Positions 53,620 to 59,759 of a stretch of DNA of 64,000 bases are shown piece after piece (position 1 is the first letter of the stretch; each line of letters begins with the position of its first letter). The stretch covers positions 1 through 64,000 of the IMG/VR virus record IMGVR_UViG_3300027741_000048, one strand, 5' to 3'. Below the pieces are notes generated by a model, which was not told the origin of the DNA, did no database searches, and was given only the letters and a program-made list of their open reading frames with translations. The DNA is from a virus. A program made the position numbers and the translations under genes.

Positions 53620-54933
53620 CTAAAGAGATAGCGCTGCTAGTGCATTAATACTCGATGAACTTGCTTCTGTGTCGTTAACATGCTCATCTTCGGTCAGCGT
53701 AAGAGTAGAATAATCTATTCTCAAAATGCATTGTCCGAAATTTTGTCCAAATCTATTCTTCATCATTCCCATCTTAATTACTCCGAGCTCTCTATCTGTA
53801 GGTTCTTGCCAGATACTCATTATTACGTCAGCTGTCATTGCTAGTCCAGAGCTTTCAGAAATTGTCTCCATGCCTGGGTCCGATACACCGAATCCGCTTC
53901 TATTAACCTGTGTTGCAGTAATGATAGGACAGTTAAAAATATACGTTAACGCTCGGACTTGCTCGGTGATCTTTTTAACTTTCTCATAACTATTACCGTC
54001 ACCCGGGTATGTGAGAAGATTTACATAATCGAGTACTATGGCGTCGAATTTTAACCCCTGGTTTCGTAGTTTCTTAATATAAGATTGTAAATAACCTACA
54101 GTAATAGTTGATGGAGGGAATTCTTTAATAAGAATTTTTGCTTCTGGGTTATTGCCTGCGTAATCCTCAAGTGATTGCTTTAGTGTTGGTAGTTCTGTAC
54201 GCAATTTACTGAGAGGAATTTTAGTAATATTCGCACTAATTCTTTGCGCGTAAACCACTTCCGGCATTTCAAGAGATACTAGTAGGACGGATTTGCCTTG
54301 CTTTGCAATATTGACAGCTACATTGCCGAGGAAAATACTTTTACCGATGTTTGTTTCGCCTGTAAAAACGTAAAGTGCTCTACCGTCTTGGAGAAAACCT
54401 CCACTAATTTTTTCATCCAGCCAATTCCACCCTGTAGGAATGTAGTTGATTTGCGAGCTTAAGTTATCAATAAGCTTATCAACATCATTGAGCAGGTCAA
54501 GTCCTGTTTCTGTGGTTAAGGATATATTACATGAACTTTCGAATTTCTCTAAAATTAGAGACGCGTCCATGCCAGGCTTCTCTACTACCTCGAGCATAGT
54601 ATGGTAAACTGCCTTTTCTTTTAAGAAAGTTTCCGTATTCTGAAATAGTTCATCGTTATTAATATTCTTATCAATATCTTTTATTTTGTCTACAACGCGT
54701 TTGTAAGAATCTTTTAGCTCATTCGTCGTAAGACAGGACTTAATCTCGGTAAGAGTCGGGCAAGCATTTCTACGCTGAAAATACTCTTTAATAATGTTAA
54801 AGATTACCTTGATATCACTATCTTTAAAATATATCGGTTTAATAAAATCAATAATAGACGCAAGGTAGGTTTCGTCCTTTAGCGCTCTATATACTATAAC
54901 ACTTTCAAAAAAATCGTGATCGATTTTCGACAT
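53620..54933 (-). CDS. Replicative DNA helicase, DnaB/gp41-like
   Basis: A 437-residue RecA-fold hexameric helicase. An N-terminal helical domain (1-~160) is followed by 'IPTGWNWLDEKISGGFLQDG', Walker A 'TGETNIGKSIFL' (192-199 core), 'KSVLLVSLEMPEVVYAQRIS', Walker B 'FDAIVLDYVNLLTY' and the sensor/arginine region 'IITATQVNRSGFGVSDPG' and 'KMGMMKNRFG'. It unwinds the fork 5'-3' and works with the primase at 48270. T4 gp41 is 475 residues. No intein is present. Confidence 0.93.
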   Translation of the reverse strand: MSKIDHDFFESVIVYRALKDETYLASIIDFIKPIYFKDSDIKVIFNIIKEYFQRRNACPTLTEIKSCLTTNELKDSYKRVVDKIKDIDKNINNDELFQNTETFLKEKAVYHTMLEVVEKPGMDASLILEKFESSCNISLTTETGLDLLNDVDKLIDNLSSQINYIPTGWNWLDEKISGGFLQDGRALYVFTGETNIGKSIFLGNVAVNIAKQGKSVLLVSLEMPEVVYAQRISANITKIPLSKLRTELPTLKQSLEDYAGNNPEAKILIKEFPPSTITVGYLQSYIKKLRNQGLKFDAIVLDYVNLLTYPGDGNSYEKVKKITEQVRALTYIFNCPIITATQVNRSGFGVSDPGMETISESSGLAMTADVIMSIWQEPTDRELGVIKMGMMKNRFGQNFGQCILRIDYSTLTLTEDEHVNDTEASSSSINALAALSL

Positions 54934-54958
54934 CTTTTTATAATAAAAGCTTTACTTG

Positions 54959-55648
54959 CTAATTGCTAGCGTATTCACTTAGGAACTTTGTTTGGTTCTC
55001 ATTAAACGTTTTGTCGTTGAGATCACTCAATCCCGGTGATCCGTGAAACGTAAGAATTGGTATAACACCGAGCTTGAGCTTCTTCTTATTAGCATCAATA
55101 CAACTGGATATGTCGTAGTGGTGGAATGTATAATTTTCATTAAATCTCCAGTTTACTTCACGTACTTTTGCGGTATCAACAGACATGAATGCACCGTCTA
55201 AGATAGCTACACGCGCAGGCGTCGGACCAAAGCTAGTGATTGATGTTGTATTGTTGTTAGATACAAAATGGCCAGCAAACCCTCTTAGGTTACCACCTTG
55301 AAACCCTCCGCACATAATATGCCAGAGAGCAGGTGCCTTAATAATAGGATTAATACCACCGGCTAATCCTAAAATATTATACGTATTATGACCTATCTCA
55401 AGCTTTTTTAAAAAACCAGCGTCATCAATCCACATATCATCATGTGTAAAGAGGATAATATCAGATACGCTTTTATCTAACACCTTATTATATATCTTAC
55501 TTAGACTGTCTGTATTCTGCGTTTTAAACGTCAATTTATCCAACACACTAACATGAAATTCGCGTTCGAGCTTAGCTAAGCTCTGATATAGGTAAGTCTG
55601 CTTGTAGTCGGTTTTTTGTGTACAGGAGAAAATTGAGATTGTTTTCAT
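54959..55648 (-). CDS. Glycosyltransferase, family 2-like (GT-A fold)
   Basis: A 229-residue protein with a GT-A layout: 'MKTISIFSCTQKTDYKQTYL', 'DIILFTHDDMWIDDAGFLK' (the Asp-Asp metal site), 'ARVAILDGAFMSVDTAKVRE' (acceptor loop) and 'FHHYDISSCIDANKKKLKL', closing with 'IPILTFHGSPG'. It would transfer a sugar from a nucleotide donor, but the acceptor (DNA base, virion protein or host surface) is unknown. Its ATG overlaps the stop of the glutamine amidotransferase gene by 4 bases, implying linked function. Confidence 0.75.
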   Translation of the reverse strand: MKTISIFSCTQKTDYKQTYLYQSLAKLEREFHVSVLDKLTFKTQNTDSLSKIYNKVLDKSVSDIILFTHDDMWIDDAGFLKKLEIGHNTYNILGLAGGINPIIKAPALWHIMCGGFQGGNLRGFAGHFVSNNNTTSITSFGPTPARVAILDGAFMSVDTAKVREVNWRFNENYTFHHYDISSCIDANKKKLKLGVIPILTFHGSPGLSDLNDKTFNENQTKFLSEYASN

Positions 55649-56331
55649 AATAAAAAGAACGGTGAGTTTTTTGTAAAGCCTCCGACAGATGTTATCCCTT
55701 CGAGAGTTATTTGATATAAGACGCCTTCTTCCAGGGAAGTAAAATTAGTCTCTGGAAGAGATGAAAAGGTATTATTAATCAGGTCTGCGTAAATAGTGCT
55801 ACCAGATCTCGCAATGAAAGTATTATGTGTTACTTTATTATAAATCCATAATCCAAATGTACCTTCGAGTTTTGAAAGAATTTTACAAATAAGATCGGTT
55901 TCGCTTAACCCTGATTCGTCGCTTTCTTGCGCTAACAAGGCAGGTATTACTGACGAATCAACCTCATTAAATGTATTTTTATCTCGAACTTGGTTTTTTA
56001 GTTTAATGTCATTAGTTAATACGCCATTGTGCGCGACAACCCACATATTGCATTCAAATGGGTGTGACGTTTTTCGATCAAAGGAACGTTTAGAGCTTGT
56101 CGGTGCCTGTGTATGTCCTAGATAATAATAAAAATCGGATGGTCGCATTGATACACTACTATTTTGAATTGACATATTTTTTGACAATTCAACAACGCTT
56201 TCTTCTTTAACGATAGCGTCGTATGCATGACTTAAAAATAAACCGCCGTATGCAAATGTACCACGTTCTTTATTTTTATTATAAAGTTTGCTGTATTTAG
56301 CAAACTCGTTGGATCCAAATATTCCGCAAAT
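55645..56331 (-). CDS. Class II glutamine amidotransferase with an apparent ATT start
   Basis: The frame runs from an ATT at 56331 and gives 228 residues: M(ATT)-'CGIFGSNEFAKYSKLYNKN', then 'ERGTFAYGGLFLSHAYD', 'DFYYYLGHTQAPTSSKRSFD', 'MWVVAHNGVLTND' and 'LEGTFGLWIYNKVTHNTF'. Class II amidotransferases need Cys as residue 2, so the codon before it must start translation. No ATG, GTG or TTG lies between the upstream in-frame stop and this Cys. A strong Shine-Dalgarno AGGAGG sits 8 bases upstream. The first ATG (56187) would delete the catalytic Cys. The enzyme releases ammonia from glutamine for a partner enzyme. It overlaps the glycosyltransferase gene by 4 bases. Confidence 0.8.
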   Translation of the reverse strand: MCGIFGSNEFAKYSKLYNKNKERGTFAYGGLFLSHAYDAIVKEESVVELSKNMSIQNSSVSMRPSDFYYYLGHTQAPTSSKRSFDRKTSHPFECNMWVVAHNGVLTNDIKLKNQVRDKNTFNEVDSSVIPALLAQESDESGLSETDLICKILSKLEGTFGLWIYNKVTHNTFIARSGSTIYADLINNTFSSLPETNFTSLEEGVLYQITLEGITSVGGFTKNSPFFLL

Positions 56332-56374
56332 AGCGTTACCCTCCTCTCCTGTTTGAATAGCTAATATTCATAGT

Positions 56375-56434
56375 ATGAATTATTATATCTATAAAATAAC
56401 CAATATCAATACAGGAAAATTTTATATTGGTTAA
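56375..56434 (+). pseudogene. GIY-YIG homing endonuclease relic
   Basis: A 19-codon frame reads 'MNYYIYKITNINTGKFYIG' then TAA. This is the exact start of GIY-YIG endonucleases (Y-I-Y-K-I-T-N, then G-K-x-Y-I-G). The +1 frame continues with 'VNIIVKARLYLDILKFNIE' until 56516, which has some likeness to the next part of the family, so a frameshifted remnant of about 48 codons may be present. The catalytic Arg/Glu region is missing. Confidence 0.6.
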
Positions 56435-56504
56435 TATAATAGTCAAAGCTCGGTTGTATTTAGATATTTTAAAATTTAATATCGAACTTCTGCATATGGA
56501 TAAG

Positions 56505-56512
56505 AATAAATA
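56505..56512 (+). promoter_or_regulatory. Late-promoter-like octamer AATAAATA
   Basis: AATAAATA ends 10 bases before the ATG at 56523. Otherwise the 191-base gap 56332-56522 holds only the GIY-YIG relic and the Shine-Dalgarno region of the divergent gene. Confidence 0.45.
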
Positions 56513-56522
56513 ATTCAAGCAT

Positions 56523-57419
56523 ATGAATCGTGATTCACATTTAATTTTTGAAGCATATACGCAGCGTTTAACGGAAATGGCTCTTAAGACAGATTATACA
56601 AAGGTCCGTGAAGCTATCATTAATGGTCTAAAGGGCAGATCAGGTAATTCTTATCTCTTTAAGACAGTTGCAGATAAAACTGGACAGAGTGTAGAAGAAG
56701 TTGTTGATGTACTTGTTAAGCCTGTGATCGACGCGTTATTCCCAGGTGGTGTATTCTCATCGACAGGTGAGAGAAAGGACCAGGTCAGTAAATTACAAAA
56801 TTCGATTCATCAAGAGCTTGCAAGACAGTACGGCAGTGCTGTATCAGGTTATACAGCGAGAATTATTAAGAATTTTATCGATAATGTTATCGAGACAGTA
56901 GATGATGAAGTTGAGCAAGGAGAGCCTGTTTCAGATGCTAAGAATGACGTTGTAGCAGCGATTGCACAGGTTGCTGATAAATCTGAAGAAGAGGTAAATA
57001 GTGGAGCTACGCAGGAGCAGCCATTAGAAGTAGATGCATCTACAGAAGGTAGCGCCGGTGGCAATGCACTATTACAGCATGCTGTTGATCAGGTTGGTGA
57101 TGGTATTAATGAGGATGAATTAATTGATATTCTTAAACAGCATATCGTACAGAAGGATTCTGATGTTAGTGAAGCACGTGCCAAAGGCCAAGCAAAAGGT
57201 GTTATTAACAAGCTTATTGCATCAAACGTCCTTACAAAAAGAGGTACATATCTTGAACCTGGTGAAAAGGCTGATGAGTTTGCCGAAAAGGGTGATTTAT
57301 CTCTTGTCGGTGCTAGTGAAAAAGAATATGCCGCGCGTGAATTCGGTGTTGGTAGTCGACCGACATCAGGTCGCCAAGTCTTCGGCGGCGAAGACAGATT
57401 CGGCGGAATGTTCGGTTAA
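56523..57419 (+). CDS. Acidic helical protein, candidate head-internal or scaffold protein
   Basis: A 298-residue protein. The leader 'NRDSHLIFEAYTQRLTEMAL' resembles capsid-targeting N-termini of T4-like phages. The body is helical, with a central acidic, Ala/Glu/Ser-rich stretch (about 128-180). The end is Gly/Arg-rich and repetitive ('FGVGSRPTSGRQVFGGEDRF' then 'GGMFG'). It is a single + strand gene between minus-strand genes with its own late-like promoter, overlapping the convergent queC by 4 bases. No family recognised. Confidence 0.45.
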   Translation: MNRDSHLIFEAYTQRLTEMALKTDYTKVREAIINGLKGRSGNSYLFKTVADKTGQSVEEVVDVLVKPVIDALFPGGVFSSTGERKDQVSKLQNSIHQELARQYGSAVSGYTARIIKNFIDNVIETVDDEVEQGEPVSDAKNDVVAAIAQVADKSEEEVNSGATQEQPLEVDASTEGSAGGNALLQHAVDQVGDGINEDELIDILKQHIVQKDSDVSEARAKGQAKGVINKLIASNVLTKRGTYLEPGEKADEFAEKGDLSLVGASEKEYAAREFGVGSRPTSGRQVFGGEDRFGGMFG

Positions 57420-58132
57420 ACCTTACCGAGTAAGTGATCCCAGGGTATATTTCTAGAATATTTAAGAGGATCCTCAATACCTGCATCTATAAAGCCCTTA
57501 AGTCTCAAAGCACATGCTGTGCATTCTCCGCATGCTTCTTCAAGACCTTCATAGCAAGTCCATGTATGACTAAAGTCAACACCGAGCTTTAATCCGAATT
57601 CAATAATCTCCTTCTTTGAGAGACCAATTAATGGAGCTTCAATGGTAATTTTATTTCTCCTATTCAAAACAGTTATATTATTAATAACTGATAAAAACTC
57701 TGGCGATCCATCCCAATATCCTGCGACAGAGTCAGCTTGAGCTGCACCGTGATATACAACACCGGCACCGAAGCTTTCAGCGTATGAGCATGCAATGCTC
57801 AAAAGCATCATATTTCTAAATGGTACGTAATTAACTGTTTGCGGGTCACCCATTACATCTTTCGCTTTAGCAACATCAATAGTATGATCTGTTAACGATG
57901 AACTCTTAATACTATTAAAAAATGGTAACTCTACTACATTGCTAGTACGTATTTTACTATTAACGGTTTCGTTAACATTATTAATCTGCCAACTAGCGTA
58001 TTCTAATTCTTTCTTATGTCTTTGACCGTAATCAAAAGAGATGACATGTACATCATCAAACTTTGATGCCGCTAAATGCAGTAGTACAGTACTATCCATA
58101 CCACCGCTTACTGGCACTACAACCTTACTCAT
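57416..58132 (-). CDS. queC: 7-cyano-7-deazaguanine (preQ0) synthase QueC
   Basis: A 238-residue protein starting at the ATG at 58132 ('MSKVVVPVSGGMDSTVLLHL'), which overlaps the uvsX stop by 8 bases; the longer frame is unlikely. The PP-loop 'SGGMDST' binds ATP. 'YVPFRNMMLLSIACSYAESF' and 'VYHGAAQADSVAGYWDGSPE' are family segments, and 'CYEGLEEACGECTACALR' supplies the four zinc cysteines. QueC converts 7-carboxy-7-deazaguanine to preQ0. In phages this feeds 7-deazaguanine DNA modification. Other pathway genes (folE, queD, queE, dpdA) were not seen here. Confidence 0.93.
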   Translation of the reverse strand: MSKVVVPVSGGMDSTVLLHLAASKFDDVHVISFDYGQRHKKELEYASWQINNVNETVNSKIRTSNVVELPFFNSIKSSSLTDHTIDVAKAKDVMGDPQTVNYVPFRNMMLLSIACSYAESFGAGVVYHGAAQADSVAGYWDGSPEFLSVINNITVLNRRNKITIEAPLIGLSKKEIIEFGLKLGVDFSHTWTCYEGLEEACGECTACALRLKGFIDAGIEDPLKYSRNIPWDHLLGKV

Positions 58133-59252
58133 TTTCAAGTACCTCGAGATTATCACCGCTTACTTCAGCGCTGTTATATTTATAATCTTCAGCTAGCCGC
58201 TTATCTAGTTCAGGAATAATAAAATCTTCAAAGAAAGATATATCCTTAACAAAATTCTTTGCATAACCAAGTTTATCGCCCTTCTTATATTTACCTGAAT
58301 CCATACCGACAACATAGGTAGAACCGGTTTGTTCGATAATACCACGAGCGGTAGCCATTTGAAGAAGACCACTGTATTTGTTAAGTCCAGACTTAAAAGA
58401 AAGATACATCTCAGCTTCAAGAAAAGGCGGTACAAATCGGTTCTTAACTGTAAGTGCGCGAATAGTAGTACCAGAGTATTTGTTAGCTTCTGCAAGCTTA
58501 GTTGTATTTACTGCACCTGAATCACCTTCACCTTCTTTTTCATTTCTCTTTGCAAGCTGTACAAGAATACTCGCCATATAAACAGGACCTGATCCACCGG
58601 ATTGAGTTTTAACTAAAGACGGAAACATGGCACCAGGATCAGAATATGTATGATTGGTAAAGAGAATCGTTACACCCGCTTTACCTGCCTTATATGTAAG
58701 GGTTCTGAGCATCGATTTAAGTGACTTTGCTCTTAGACCCATATCAGCTGCTGATTTATCCTTAGCAATATCGTCAATTTCCTTTTGTGATGATAGATTA
58801 CCGAGACTGTCAATACTAATAATAAACTTACCCTGCTGACCTGCTTCAATTACACTATCAAGAAATGCTGATATTTGATTACGACATTGATCAACAGTAT
58901 AAACTGGAACATATTTTGTCTTACTAGCATCAAGTCCTACGCCTTTCGTCGATCCTTCGTCAATAGCAAACTCCGTATCGAAGATAACGGGAATAACGTC
59001 TTGCTTCTGAGCGTTAGCAAGAATCTTATTAACAATAAATGTCTTGCCTGTCATTGACTCACCGGAAAATCCTATTATACGCCCCTTCGGTACTCCGCCT
59101 TTTCTACAGCTGCCTCCAAGTATAGCGTTCAGTGCATAGCAGCCTGTATCGTACCAGGTGTCAACGTTAGAAAGAGCGTTGTCATCGAGAAATGAGGCCT
59201 CAGCATTCATTGAATCAAGCTTTTTGAAAATGTTATCAATTTCTTTACTCAT
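58125..59252 (-). CDS. uvsX: Recombinase UvsX (RecA-like)
   Basis: A 375-residue protein. The start is taken at the ATG at 59252 ('MSKEIDNIFKKLDSMNAEAS'); a TTG two codons upstream is less likely. Motifs: Walker A 'GFSGESMTGKTFIVNKIL' (core about 64-71), 'PVIFDTEFAIDEGSTKG', Walker B 'KFIISIDSLGNLSS' and loop regions 'RAKSLKSMLRTLTYKAGKAG' and 'TILFTNHTYSDPGAMFPSL'. It forms filaments on ssDNA for strand exchange and recombination-dependent replication. The C-terminus is acidic. T4 UvsX is 391 residues. Confidence 0.92.
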   Translation of the reverse strand: MSKEIDNIFKKLDSMNAEASFLDDNALSNVDTWYDTGCYALNAILGGSCRKGGVPKGRIIGFSGESMTGKTFIVNKILANAQKQDVIPVIFDTEFAIDEGSTKGVGLDASKTKYVPVYTVDQCRNQISAFLDSVIEAGQQGKFIISIDSLGNLSSQKEIDDIAKDKSAADMGLRAKSLKSMLRTLTYKAGKAGVTILFTNHTYSDPGAMFPSLVKTQSGGSGPVYMASILVQLAKRNEKEGEGDSGAVNTTKLAEANKYSGTTIRALTVKNRFVPPFLEAEMYLSFKSGLNKYSGLLQMATARGIIEQTGSTYVVGMDSGKYKKGDKLGYAKNFVKDISFFEDFIIPELDKRLAEDYKYNSAEVSGDNLEVLENE

Positions 59253-59289
59253 ATACAAATAGTATCATCTCTTATTCTAAAAAATCAAC

Positions 59290-59318
59290 AAAAAAAAAAA
59301 GCGGGCGCAAGGCCCGCT
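59290..59318 (-). terminator. Rho-independent terminator
   Basis: On the minus strand a 7-bp GC-rich stem AGCGGGC/GCCCGCT with a 5-base loop (59300-59318) is followed by about ten T (plus-strand A-tract 59290-59300). It lies 30 bases after the stop of the gene at 59348 and before uvsX, so it separates the two. Confidence 0.92.
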
Positions 59319-59347
59319 CGAAAAACGCAGATGTTTTTTAATACTTC

Positions 59348-59722
59348 TTAATTATCGTCAAAAAGCTTGACAACGGGAGGCTCGGTGCTTCCTGGTGCTG
59401 CAATCACAGGCTGCTCAGTAAAGAGCTTACTGTACTGCTCGATAAGACGAGCGTCGTTATCAATGTCGACGCCAATTACGACAGTTGCGTAATTATACTT
59501 CCAAACAGTTCCGTTTGCCTTGCTCTTTTCTCCAACGAATTCGCGGAAATAGAGTGGAATAGTCTGGACGTTAAGCTGTCCCTGCTGGGTCGGCTGGACG
59601 TGAATAATTGCTGGGTTCTTTACTGAGAACGTACCGTCGCCGTTGTCACCGAGAAACTCACCGATAACCGTGCGGCCGATATGATCAATAAACGTTGTTA
59701 TGTTGTTTGCTGTTTCGCTCAT
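59348..59722 (-). CDS. Small beta-rich protein, highly expressed replication-region gene
   Basis: A 124-residue protein with mostly beta strands ('TVIGEFLGDNGDGTFSVKNP', 'LNVQTIPLYFREFVGEKSKA', 'YNYATVVIGVDIDNDARLIE') and an acidic Pro-rich tail 'STEPPVVKLFDDN'. The compact barrel-like pattern resembles small Sm/OB-type proteins of T4-like phages, but no function is established. The 'KLFDDN' end is like a clamp- or partner-binding peptide. It is flanked by DNA polymerase upstream and a strong terminator downstream. Base composition is less AT-rich than its neighbours, suggesting high expression. Confidence 0.5.
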   Translation of the reverse strand: MSETANNITTFIDHIGRTVIGEFLGDNGDGTFSVKNPAIIHVQPTQQGQLNVQTIPLYFREFVGEKSKANGTVWKYNYATVVIGVDIDNDARLIEQYSKLFTEQPVIAAPGSTEPPVVKLFDDN

Positions 59723-59759
59723 ACGTGAATATATTAACTATAACTTAACTAAAAATCAA

